From: Leptura quadrifasciata
Lineage: Eukaryota; Arthropoda; Insecta; Coleoptera; Cerambycidae
Direction: 5' to 3'
Assembly: GCA_963675555.1 (NCBI GenBank)
Contig: OY776679.1
Coordinates: 21,706,178-21,770,177 of the forward strand
Length of the DNA stretch: 64,000 bases
Shown: positions 39,955-51,609 of the stretch, piece after piece
How the letters are laid out: every line of letters begins with the position of its first letter
How positions within the stretch are numbered: position 1 is the stretch's first letter
Program-made: the position numbers and the translations under genes
The notes under the pieces: generated by a model
What the model was told of the DNA's origin: nothing
Database searches by the model: none
Seen by the model: only the letters and a program-made list of their open reading frames with translations

Positions 39955-42560
39955 CAATTATTGTTCCAAAAAGAGAGCTTTTAACTTTTTCTTAAAATTT
40001 ATTATGGAATAATTTTGAAACTAAGCAGGTAAGCTATTGTACAGTTTACATGCTACATACGTAAAGCATCTCTTAAACATGGCGGTGGAGTGTCTAGGTA
40101 TAACCAGTACAAACTTGTTGCGAGTATTGAGATTATTCACATCTCTAAACGAGTTAATTTGTGTGATAAATATATTGGCTTATTAGATAGTAATACTTTG
40201 TGCACAAGAGACAGCAAGTGAACATTTCTGAGCTTATCAAGTTTTAGTTTTTTTGTTTCAGCTATTTTATGACTAATATGCTCATATTTTTTTATACTAT
40301 AGGCGAATCTGAAGCATGAGTTGTGGATTTTCTGTAATCTGTCAGAGTCAAATTTTAGAAGAGCTGGTCCGTAAATCGCATCACAATATGACAATTTTGA
40401 TATAATTAGGGCATCGCATATGTTTAGTTTCAATTTTGAATTCAGAATTTGTTTATGAGGATAAAGTTGTTTAAGTATGTTATATGAAGATTTACATAAG
40501 TAATTTACGTGTTTCGTAAATCGCATGTCAGAGTCAAGCCACATGCCTAGATTTTTTGCTTCAGTTATAATAGGTAGCTCATCCCCATTTATTTTTATTT
40601 AAAAAAAAGGATTTACGTAGGTTCTTTTATGTTTTGGTCCAAGCAACATAACGTATGATTTACTAGCGTTTAACTTAAGATTCATAATCTTAAGTTAAAC
40701 CGATATATCAACCAATCTGAGTAAGTCGTTATAAATTTTTTCTATACTTGGTAAGCTATCATCAGCGGTAAAGGAAAAATAAGCCTGAGTGTCATCAGCA
40801 TAATTATGTATATTACAGTTTCTAATTACTTTGTGAAAATCGGATATGTATATTGAGAACAGCAAGGGTCCAAGTATGGATCCCTGAGGAACACCTAAAT
40901 TAACACGGCGAAATTCTGATTTGTTATTATCGTATACTATACGTTGACACCTATTGTGTAAATAGCCTTTAATCAGGTTGACAGAATTATGAGAGAAGCC
41001 ATAGTATGACAGTTTATTGCATAGTATGCTGGGATCCATAGTGTCGAACGCCTTGCTGTAGTCCAATAAAATCAGGCAGCTTATTTTACCTTCATCTGTT
41101 GCTCGGATTAGGTCATCTGTTATTGTAGCCAATGCGGTAGTCGTGCTGTGCTGTTCCCTAAAACCTGACTGTGAGCTGGGCACTATATTATTTTGAAAAA
41201 CATAACTGATGATCTGACTTTTCATTAAACCTTCTAAAACTTTAGATAATGTGGGGAGCACACTGATTGGTCGTAAATGACCCAGTTCTGTTGGATTAGG
41301 GATTTTAGCAAAGGGTAGAGTTAGCCTGCTTCCAAGCCTCAGGAAATACTGCAGTGGTAAGGGCACAGTTCATAATAAAGGTAATATGATCAATTAAATA
41401 AATACCTATTAATTTGATCATTTTAATAGAAATTAGATCAACGCCTACTGGGTTGCTCTTAATAGAATTTAAACATTTAATAACCTCTTTTTTTTCAACG
41501 CTAGTAAATTCAAATGGTTTATTTTGTGACTCTTGTGCATTTTTGTATCGTTCTGAAATATCAATTTGTGTTGGCGTTTTATTAATTATATGTGGATTTG
41601 TAAAATGAATATTTATTAAATCTAAATCCAATAAGTTATTTGGTATTTCATACTTATTACTCTTACTTAGTATTTTTAATGATCTAAGTGCATCCCATCT
41701 GCTTCTGCGACCCTTTTGTGCAAGCATAAATTCCATGTAGGCTTTTTTCTCCCTTCGTATAGCATAGTTTACTTGATTTTTAAGCTCTTTATAATAGTTC
41801 CAGTGAACGAGTGACTTAGATATTTTATATTTACTAAACGCCTTATCTCTTACCTTCATCATCTCTCGTACATTATAGGTGAGCCATGGTGCAGGGGGTT
41901 TTGTCACTCTGACAGTTCGAATAGGTGCACTAATATTAAAAATCGATATAATGTTTTCATTTAGAAATTGTACCATGGAATTAACATCGTTTAATTCATG
42001 TATATAATTCCAGTTTAAACTATGAAATAGTTCAAAGAACTCACGTTCATCAAAATTTTTAAAGCTACGAAAAGTAACCATTTTACTAGTCTTACTGGAT
42101 ATTAATTTATTAATATCACAAATGGTTACACAATGGTCTGAAATTTCATGTAAATTTACTACTTTGCCACTATTTACACATTGATTATTAGAAGTAATGA
42201 TGACGTCAATTAAGGTTTGGGTTGTTGTTGTGAACCTCGTATCACATTTGTTTTGTACATGAGATGTTAAGGAGTCTTTGAGTTTATTCACAGATTCGGC
42301 ATTATCACAGTGTATTAATACTCCATTCTCGGTAGACTTTATTTACAGCAATTGATAATCTAGCGGGGTTTACTGTAGATTTTATCATCTTACATAAGTC
42401 TTCTGGTTTCTCATCTAAAGTGCGTGATTTAATAAATAAATCGGTTGTTTTTGCCATTGCAGATGCATCCCTTAATAGGGTTTCTAGCAAAAGTGCATTT
42501 TCCTTCTCAAATTTGGCATAAAGTTCAATGAATTTATTATTTAGCAGATTTTCAGTAGCA
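39955..42560 (-). pseudogene. CR1/jockey-like LINE with full RT, few lesions
   Basis: ORF1 C-terminal sequence (KSTVNPARLSIAVNKVYRE, 42490-42320, then in a shifted frame NGVLIHCDNAE) runs directly into the end of the endonuclease (TQTLIDVIITSNN, ISDHCVTI). The linker and RT follow: LRPISVLPTLSKVLEGL, YSKAFDTMDPSILC, GVPQGSILGPLLFSIYI and HNYADDTQAYF. After one TAA at about 40695 come LKLNASKS and the tail 40544-39955. Lesions seen are an internal deletion joining ORF1 to the endonuclease, frameshifts near 42320 and 41330, and one stop. It is comparatively young. Confidence 0.85.
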
Positions 42561-44920
42561 CGCTGAATAGGTGTAATTACATATGTACTCTTTCATACGT
42601 TGTCCAGTAATTAGGGTTATCCTGTTGGGAAAATAAAGATTATTATTATTTTTAAACCATAATAAATCTCGGTCATTTCAATAAAAGTCTTTATTATTAT
42701 TATTATTAAAACGAAAACCAGTTTTATTCGTCTCTTAAGGAGGTCTCAGACACATTTTCAGTAGCTCCTTGTAACCATACTTACTATCATGTGAAGAGTC
42801 TCTGTCAAAATTCATACTTCTGTTACAAAGTGCAAGGGTCAGGCTACTAACCCCCAAACTATTTCGAAGATTTGTATATAATGTGTTTTGATCACTAGCC
42901 AGTAAAATCGCACCTTAGATGATTCTACCAAGCAAAGAACAGACTATCAGCTCTTCTCCTCGCGAATAACAGCTAACAACAGTTGTATAAGAAATATACA
43001 TGCTTTTCCTAAATAAAAACCATTCAATATTTCATTTTAATAATCACTTAGGCCGTTTGTTATAGAAGCAAAGAATGCAGAGCGCAGCGTTATCCTTACA
43101 TCTAACATAATATATTGTGTTACAATCGGAAATGATCCTTGTAAAAATTTTACACAAAGTGCATAGTAAAATATAGCTTGTTATAGAGAGTCTCTCGAAG
43201 GTAAATGATCAGAATAGGGTGGTGGGTGTTAGGTGTACGTCCCAGCAATAATATTAAATAGTTGTAGGCTTATTGTGTTCGCTGAAGTAGGCGTTGAAAT
43301 AATGTCTAACTCCACCATTCAATTGAAAATCAATATTATTTACTTCCAACTATGTAATAACTATACTTTTAAGTAATTCATTTGTGTAACAAGCTTGGGG
43401 TCTTTTGTTGCCGAGAGTTCAAAGCGGGATAAGTTCTAGCGAGATATTTACTTTGATGCTAACAAATATGTGGTAGGATAATATTATAATTTTATATTTT
43501 AACATAAAACACACACATGTAATAGACAAAGCATAAGAATTAAGAATAATAAATCGTGAAAACCCTATTGCTTGTTATACAATGAAAACAATGACTAGGT
43601 TATATCATCCTCATTTAAATGCGCTTTGCCGCAAAATTAAATCGTTAATTGTGGAAATGCAATTTACTCCTGAATTATGGTAATTTTTGAACAACCCCTG
43701 CATTCAACATTTTTATCAACAAGTTTAATAACGTTCTGAAATCGGATATTTTTGTTAATGGTTTAATTTTAGCCACGAGTCAATGTACGCCTCCAATTAT
43801 TTGATTGTGTTTTCATTTAAAAATTTTGTTTTTGTACATACATAAATTAGGCAAAAGTGGACAACTCTTAGACCAACAGGAAGGAAAATGTCACTTTCAG
43901 TTGAAACGGAAGTGACATCAACTTTTTTTTCTTAAAGAGAATGATTAAATAATGATAATAATAATAAACGTATTTAATACACTAAGGTACAGGTATAACA
44001 TACACAGTAACTTGAGAAAAGGGTGAATTTTAGCGAGTATATCTAGCTATTCTTATATTTAACTCGAAAAAAAGACATAAAAAGTGTATACAAAAGTAGG
44101 GAAAAGAAAATAGTAAGTAGTAGAAAAAAATAATAATTAAGGAAGTCGTTACATGTTGAAGATGTAGAAGCCCACCCCAATTAATTACAAATAAAATCCT
44201 GGTAATTATGTCACTAGTATATTAATTACTATTTATTTATCTGAAGGATAAACAAATAAGATTGGCCATTTGCGTGATCGTCTAATTTTGTTAGCGTAGG
44301 ACCCAAATTTCGTTGTGTGTGTGTAGTAGCCCTTTTTAATTTACCCCAGGTTCTTTTATATAAAGTTTAATATTACTTGTTTCTATCTGATACTATATAC
44401 CTTAGAAATTAATCACTCTGTTAATTGAAATACCTGGTAAACTTGAACACACTGTCTATTAATTGAGAGACCTAGTTAATTATATGTGTTATTTATGTAG
44501 TATTATTCAAGATTGCAGTGTACATTTATAGTTGAAGTTTGTTTATATGACGAAAAGGTAAATGTGAAAGAATAAGACAATAATTGATGGGAAAAAATAG
44601 CAAAAAAACCCATTTTATTTTATATAAATTGAAGCAACAATAGTCGAACATGAAATCAAATGTAATCCAAATATTGGAGACAATTGTCTAAACATTATAA
44701 TAGGAAAATTTGCGCTGCTATAGTAATGACCATACTTAGATATGCTGAGTGTTTTGATGCAATAGCAAGAACTGAGATACAAAAGTATGCTGTGTTATTT
44801 TAATAGTAATTAGAGTTGTAGCGAATGCCTGAATAAACATCACATGTCTACATTGAGAAATTAATATAGACAAGAATAAGAGCAGTGACAATAGTCTATG
44901 TACATAATAATTAATAATTA
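42561..44920. other. Non-coding stretch with simple repeats
   Basis: (TTA)n-like tracts lie at about 42640-42712 and a (TAA)n-like tract near 43955-43970. No coding or RNA feature is supported. Confidence 0.4.
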
Positions 44921-44924
44921 AACT

Positions 44925-45065
44925 ACACAGAAATTAGACAACCATTTCCTCCGACGGTGCCAAGGCCGGAGCTGGATTTCGAACCCAGTGGCGCGATACT
45001 CATGTGATTAATAGCGATTGCCACCTCGCATCTCAAACAACACGGCTATCGGCCAGACAATACTT
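44925..45065 (-). repeat. tRNA-derived SINE, copy 3 (diverged)
   Basis: The minus strand reads CTGGCCGATAGCCG, GCGAGGTGGCAATCGC and a degenerate B box (GGGTTCGAAATCCAGC), then GTCGGAGGAAATGGTTGTCT. Most of the body is deleted. It is the same family as 17107-17340. Confidence 0.8.
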
Positions 45066-46340
45066 ATTTTAAACAGTTGTGACAATAGTCGGTAAATGAT
45101 AATAACATGAGTGAACAAACGTCAAAGATGTTACTTTGAAACAAAGAGAACGCAACTGCAGTGTCAAAGTTTACGAACATAACAGAGAATAGTGTTTCAA
45201 CCTAACAAAAGTTTATTTGATATTTTCTGTAGTAGTTGGCTACGGCGCCAGGTTTCAGTGAAAACACTCACCAGCTGTGGGAAATAAAACTCCCTTTTGC
45301 AAGTAATTAATGGTTGTGGAAATTTCCAGTTTTATTATAGTTGTGCTCTCGTCTACTGAAAAGAAAGTTAGCAGGATACAATATATGGCAATTACCGACT
45401 GCACCTAACCAATCGGTTTAAATAGTATTAGAAAGAACAATCTAAACAACGATGGAAATTTAATTTTGCGTCAATTGACTGATAAACTAAACAGCAGTAG
45501 TAAGTGTTTAGCACCAAACAGATATTAACATGGGGAGGCCGAAAAGATCGACGACCTTACAGATTGGTGTAGACAAGTGTCCTTAAAAACAGCGGAATTT
45601 TAGATTTAGATCGAACCCCGATAGTCCGTAATGCACCCATTTTACTGTTATGTTGTGCAAACAATTACGTTCTCGTGGTCACGAGAACTTTACATCGTTG
45701 ACAATTTAGTAGTTAAATAAATAAAATTGGTTGAAGTCTACAAAGACTCTTATAACAGCTCTTATATCAGCGTAAAGCGCCTAAGAAAAAGTATTTGTAA
45801 ACTTGTAGTGTATTATCAAAAGCTATAGTTCTTGAATATAAACTTGTTATTTTGCAAACGCAAACTTCCCTAGTTAAACATTCAGAAAATGAATTTTTAT
45901 GAATTAAAATCGTGAATAAAATAATAACTGAATAACCGATAATATAATATTATGATAGTTAAAACTCAAAGCTAATATTCCATTTAAAAAAATCTAATAT
46001 TCTTTTGGTACCACAAATGCGCCAATTTCCCCTATTACACCCCGTCGAAACCAGAATATGAATGCAATTGCAAATAATAAAATAGAGTTTCGAAATAAGC
46101 AAGCGATCACCTTTAAAATTTATGCCTGCTGAATTTCTGTGCGCCCTGTATAGTGTTATATCGCCCATGAATGCTCTTCCCCAGCTTCTTCATGTTTAAC
46201 ATACTCGTTGAGCATAATAGAGAGGTTAAAATGGCACTTCATAAAGAGTACGCCAAAGAATGGTTGTCCACGACTGAATAGCAAAATTAAGTGTGGATTT
46301 TTTTGGATCGTTTGACTTGTAGTTTAGATACTTAATCTCA
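45066..46340. other. Non-coding stretch
   Basis: No feature supported. The open frame 45959-46168 has no motif. Confidence 0.4.
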
Positions 46341-46347
46341 GTACTAC

Positions 46348-46512
46348 CATAAGAACAGCTAGCCCAGAGTCAGCGATGTGACTTAGGTAAAATATCCACA
46401 CAATAATACCATAAGAACAGCGAGCCCGAAGGGTCAGCGATGTGACTTAGGTATATTGAAATGCAATTACTCAGGAGCACAGCGAATGATAGCATTCGGC
46501 GATGTAACTCGG
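46348..46512. repeat. Degenerate tandem repeat, ~60-bp period
   Basis: TACCATAAGAACAGC(T/G)AGCC followed by GTCAGCGATGTGACTTAGGTA occurs at about 46348-46391 and 46407-46453. A third, weaker version (GAGCACAGCGAATGA, CGGCGATGTAACTCGG) lies at 46471-46512. Each unit has a small internal complementarity around AGCCC...GGGT. Confidence 0.6.
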
Positions 46513-46519
46513 GAGTGAT

Positions 46520-47235
46520 AGAAGTGGCATCTCTTTCAGGTGTGGTTCATCAAAAGTGATCCCCTTTTGTACGCTGTGGTGTCTTTTTATATGATACGCG
46601 ACATCACCCTGCTTCTCGAATCTCACGCTTCATGTGGGAACTATTTACATTAACCAAATAAATAACGTTGGATACGACGTAGTTCTGTACAGACTTTTAG
46701 GATGACACCCAACTCTCTATCTTCTTCTATGGTTAAGGTAGAAAAGTGTAGGCGATTTCATACTCTGGGAATAAACGAAGTACTTGACACTTATCTTATA
46801 ACTGATAAACAAACCCTGTGAAATGAAATTGTAGCGTTTAACTTTGCTTTAAAAGAATATAATTTTAAAAATGCATTCTGGTAACTTTACCGTGTTCAAT
46901 ATTAAATGACTACATAAATGTAAAAATGAAATGAATTAACTGCAATAATTACTTGAATCTGGAAACATAAATAGGAAAAAATCATATTTGTATATGGGGT
47001 ATATACGGGATGTTTCAATGTCCATAAATATTTCACTTCAAATTCCTTATTATGACAACTAATGTCATAGATACAAAAATTTAGCTATATGAAAAAAATA
47101 TATATAACAAAACGACAGTAGAAAAAGAGAGGCAAAACAGGACTTTATATTATTACTCAATTAAACAAATGCCTTAATTCAATTAATTTGAACTTTGGCT
47201 TTAACCGAAGTTAAATGCGTTGCTCATTTAACAAA
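46520..47235. other. Non-coding stretch
   Basis: No gene found. TACGGGATGTTTCAATGTCC near 47000 looks like a solo mariner-type end. Confidence 0.35.
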
Positions 47236-47769
47236 CTCTTTTTTAATTTTATCTTAAAAGTACTAGATGCTAGATTTTTCATTTCATCAAACAATTTATT
47301 ATAAGGTTTAGCACCACAATAAGAAAAACTTGAACAATGCAGACTTATGTCTTGGAATGTGCAGTCTACAAGAAGATCTAATATTTCTTGAATAATTGAG
47401 GATCTAGGCTTAAGTCGGTCATACAGATAGGGAGGAGTACAGGATAAAAGTATTCGATGAACATAAGAAGAAAATGTAACTTCCTGCGGTTTTCCATGTT
47501 CAACCAGTTAAGATTATTGAATGTATGCAGTATATGGTCATATTTTGTCAGGCCATAAATGAATCGACAGCATGAAATTTGCAACATTTGAATGCGGAAT
47601 TTATAAATACTATTTATACAGATATCATATAGTAGTTAAAGAAAGACAGTACTAAAGATTCGCTGAGCTTTTTCTTTAGATCTAGCTCCAAAATATGTCT
47701 ACTGGCGTACAGCAGCTTTAATGTACCATAGGCCTTAGATATCACAAATTGTGGGGTGCAATTATCATC

Positions 47770-48905
47770 AGTCATTTCAAGTTGATGCAAAAGTTTAAAT
47801 TTTGGTGTCACATTACAGGTTAGGGTCCGCATTACATTTTTGGTTCGAGTGTACAACGATGTATCCCCAGGGGGTACCTGGAGTACGAGGGAGGTTATAC
47901 TAAGAGCAGTCGAAATTTGGAAAACATAAACAATACGTGTGGGGTATGAAATGAGAGGTAAAATTCATCTGAACTTCACTATGACATTTGTTTTTCAAAA
48001 ACACAAATTTTAGGGGGTAGGGGTCTATGAAAGGGGTATAGTTTTTTAAAAATTCCAAAATTGCGTGTGGGGCATCGAATGAAAGGTAAAATTCATCCAA
48101 ACTTTAATATGACACCTGTCATAGACCCAAGAAAGTCATGGCTGGATGGAAAAAGATGGCAAGCTTGTTCCTAAATGGATAACGTTGCCTCTTAATGAGG
48201 AGGTTTTTGACCTAGATATAAAATGCACATGCACAAGGAAATGTGTATCATGTAAATGCATGAAAGTAAAATCGAAATGAACTAGAATGTGTCAGTGCAA
48301 ATGTGGAAAGTTAAATTGATTGGATAAATAAAAATGCAGAACTGAAATATTCTTAAATTGTTGATTTACATTAAGCTACAAGATCCATATTCAGTATTCA
48401 TGTTTCATCATTGTTCCAGTTATTATTATAACTAAGCCCTTGTACCTTTTTTATGATTTTATATGATATGATATATGTGATTTTATAATTTTCTAATATT
48501 TAACTCTACAAACAAAAAATATTAAAAATTTTACCCCCTTTTTAGGTCCCCTAAAGCGGGTGTTTCAAAAAATATATTATATTAAAAATGGAATCAATTT
48601 TACCTTTGATTCGATACCCCAAACACAATTTTGGGATTTTTCAAAAATTTTACCCTTTTTTAGATCCCTAGCTCCCCAAAATTTGTGTTTTTGAAAAACA
48701 AATGTCATATTGAACCTTAGATGATTTTACCTTTCATGTATTGTTTATAAGTTTTCAAAATTTTGACCCAGCTCATTATGTATCACCTTACCCCAGGTAC
48801 CACCTGGGGGTAAATCGTTGTACACTCGGGCCAAACGGGCACTACAGACCCTAACCTGCAAGATGCCACCAAAAAATAAACTTTTACATCAACTTCAACT
48901 GAGAT
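47770..48905. repeat. Foldback (large inverted repeat) inside the LINE
   Basis: Segments of 47770-48120 recur inverted in 48560-48905. Examples are GGTTAGGGTC / GACCCTAACC, GTGTACAACGAT / ATCGTTGTACAC, the (C)CCAGGGGGTACCTGG type block and the run around TGACATTTGTTTTTCAAAAACAC. The unpaired centre (48130-48330) contains a Cys-rich coding remnant. Confidence 0.65.
48130..48320 (+). pseudogene. Cys-rich coding remnant in the foldback centre
   Basis: One plus-strand frame reads KDGKLVPKWITLPLNEEVF, then DIKCTCTRKCVSCKCMKVKSK, a stop, and MCQCKCGK. The spacing of Cys in CTC..KC..CKC resembles the Cys-rich tails of repeated insect transposon-linked proteins. The family is not certain. Confidence 0.35.
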
Positions 48906-49990
48906 ATTAATTTTACTTGTCCGAAGCACCCCACTATAAATTCTGAGAAATTTTTAATTTATTATCAACATAGAGACCTAGATTTTTTGCACAATTTTCA
49001 GGTGCTAAAAGCTTGTCATCAATTTTTATGTAAAAATTGTCCAGGTTTTTATTTGAGCCAAATAATGCAAGTTTACATATGGTCGGATTTAACTTTTTAG
49101 ATTATGCTCTAGGGACTCAGTTTTATAATATAGCGGCTGAGTCTATGTACGAAACACTTAAACCTGAATATTGTCAGCATATGCCTGAATTTTACATATA
49201 TTTGCAGAGCGTAATATGTCAATGGTGTATATAGAAAACAATAAAGGTCCAAGAACTGATCTCTGAGGTACTCCTGATAGAACTCAAATACTACACAGTT
49301 ATTTGGGTCCGATTGGCTAGATATGATTTAATAAAGGAAAGACCTTAGTGCTGCAGTTTCGTACACAAGAGACAATGACTGATAATGTCGAATGCTTTCG
49401 AAAAGTCAAGCGTAACAACATCAGTTATTATTTTATTGTCTATGTCTGAAAAAATATCATCAATCACTCTTGTCAATGCAGTAGCAGTACTGTGGCCCTT
49501 TTTGAATCTCGACTGGTACTGATCAATTATATTGAAATCACATACATACTTATATAGCTGATGGTACACTACTTTCTCAAAAATTGTTTATTTTATATGA
49601 AGAATGCTAATTGGTCGCAATTCAGACACAGACTACATTGTTTTAGGCAACGGTATGATACGGGCTTCTTTCCATGAACTATGGAAGTAACCCTTCTCCA
49701 GACAAAAATTAATTATGCAAGCTATAAATACATCAATATGTGGACTAAAATATTTAATCAGATTGAGGGAAATATCATCTGATTGTGTTGCATTGGATAT
49801 TAATTCACTTAAAATACTATTGATGCTTTCAACATCAATAAATTGAAAAGTCAAATTACATTGTTGTGCATAATATTGAATTTTATTAAAATTATCATGA
49901 TGAGATGAGACAAAAAAGGTATTCATCTCAGTAAGCGTAGACAAGCCATTAGGTATTACATTTAGGTTTTACTTACATTAAAATTCTTCA

Positions 49991-50855
49991 AAACTGTCCA
50001 TGTGTTAATTATTTTTTCTATATGTATGGTAGTGAGAGCACGAATTCTAAAATTTCTATACGTTTTATTATAATCATTATATATTTGATGTTTATATTTA
50101 TTGATTGTTTCTTATTAAGCATGAAATTCTAAGTACAATAGTTCTTTCTAATTAAAAAAATTCCAAAAAAAAATTGTAAGATGGGAACAATTTTTTATTA
50201 TCTTCAAAATGACGGAATCAGAAGAAAGCGATGTAAGTAAATTACTAAGTAGACCGTGAAAATTATTAGTTAGGTTAGAATTATCTGTAAAAAGGGAAAT
50301 AGTTATTTGAATTATTAACATAATAATATAGGACTATTTTTAGTTTTTTCTCAAAATACGGAATTTTATTTTCATTTTCATTCATTTCATTTTGAGACAG
50401 GGAGCCACCAAAAAAATACTATTGGACATCAAAATGGGGCCATTTTGTTCTGTATTTTGGTAGTTTGAAGTTTTTTTTTATAAAAGTAATACTTGAATCA
50501 TACTCATCTTTTCATATTATTTACAGCGTACCAGATTTCGAAGTAAACCCTTTTGTGAAAGAGAACATTTTTTATATTCTTTACGTAAAATTTATATTCC
50601 TTTATTGATAGTTGAGCTGTATTATTTGATGTCATAGTATTATTTGCGATGTTTATGAAAATTATATCAAAATGTTCAGCTTTTAAAATACCACAGCCCA
50701 GTAGCAGGGTAGCTTTTTAGATTCAAAGATAAAAAAAATTTTTATTTACAATATGGAAAATTATCATCTTTTATAACGATAAAACTATAACTATATAACT
50801 CCAATTGAAGGCAGAGTTACCTATGTTAATGTAAAAGATTTAAGGATCACTTAAC
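49991..50855. other. Non-coding stretch next to the calpain exon
   Basis: AT-rich. On the plus strand ATGACGGAATCAGAAGAAAG, then CGATGTAAGT, near 50211-50236 could be a first coding exon with a donor site, but nothing else supports it. Probably calpain-gene intron sequence. Confidence 0.35.
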
Positions 50856-50859
50856 TCAC

Positions 50860-51059
50860 CTAAACGCTCCACAGTAAGAATGTGAATTATCAAAGCCTTG
50901 ATCAGGCGGTACGACCCTGTCAAGAAACTTTGGAGTCAACGCTAACGAAGCTACTGCAGCCAATAACCACTGGTCCCCGAGGTCACCTGCCTCCACAGAA
51001 AACCTGCAATTGTTGTCTCCATTTGCTTCACCAATGAAACGAGGTCTTTGACAAATTTC
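50860..51059 (-). CDS. Calpain catalytic-domain exon (Cys to Gln)
   Basis: A 200-base exon with a consensus acceptor (TTTTTATTGCAG before 51059) and donor (AG|GTGAGT after 50860). It encodes EICQRPRFIGEANGDNNCRF, then SVEAGDLGDQWLLAAVASLA and LDRVVPPDQGF, closely matching the start of the calpain protease core. In active calpains the motif is QGxLGDCWLLAA; here the nucleophilic Cys codon is CAG (Gln), so the product should be catalytically inactive, as known for Drosophila Calpain C. The frame is open and the splice sites are intact, favouring a working non-peptidase gene over a pseudogene. Exons for the His/Asn part are not visible. The transcription direction is minus, and the repeats around it are presumably intronic. 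Confidence 0.85.
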
Positions 51060-51125
51060 CTGCAATAAAAAGTAACGCTTAATAGGAGGTAAAGAAGAAA
51101 TACAAGGCGAGGATACGAAATTCAA

Positions 51126-51600
51126 TCAAATTTTTGTTAAATTGGTGTTAAATACATTTTTACAATTCACATTTTTTCAGTCAAAGAACAATAACAAACG
51201 GTATTATTAAATATTGAATTACTAAACAGTAAATAAATTTGTGAGGGAAATAATTTTTTTCTACAAATATCACGGGTCTCAATAAAAAACCCTGTTAGTT
51301 TCAAATGCGAAGCTAAAAGTAAGGGATCTAATTGTCATTTATATACATTAAGGTCAGTATTGACTATCTTTGTTTACATATAGGGTGTTTTGTAGGTCGA
51401 TACAAATCTTTTAGAAACTGAGAGAGTAAGTCAAAATTTTCGAACTATTCGACAATTTACGTTTTTTGGAAAATCCCTTAGATCCATAGCTATACGCTAC
51501 TTACACAGCAATAAGAGATAAATATTTCAGTTTACTCCCTTGTTTTAATGGGTATTTTTTAGGATAAATACAATAATGATTATCTAAAAATGAATGAAAG
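51126..51600. other. Intronic-looking non-coding stretch
   Basis: AT-rich, presumably intron upstream of the calpain exon. ATAGGGTGTTTTGTAGGTCG near 51381 resembles a solo mariner-type end. Confidence 0.35.
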
Positions 51601-51609
51601 ATTAATAAT

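Larger units (their letters stand above)
47240..49990 (-). pseudogene. LINE split by a foldback insertion
   Basis: The upstream part on the minus strand (49944-48900) has FHSSWKEARIIPLPKT, FKKGHSTATALTRVI, VTLDFSKAFDIISHCLL and GVPQRSVLGPLLFSIYTIDI. It then has YADN where the catalytic YADD is expected, followed by ENCAKNLGLYVDNKL. The C-terminal part is at 47856-47240 (SKAYGTLKLLYASRHILEL; ISCCRFIYGLTKYDHI). The inverted duplication 47770-48905 lies between the two parts. Stops, frameshifts and loss of a catalytic Asp make it dead. Confidence 0.75.

Noticed and set aside
50211..50236. Small plus-strand first exon (ATG...GATGTAAGT)
   Set aside because: A consensus donor and eight codons are not enough; no partner exon or promoter could be identified.
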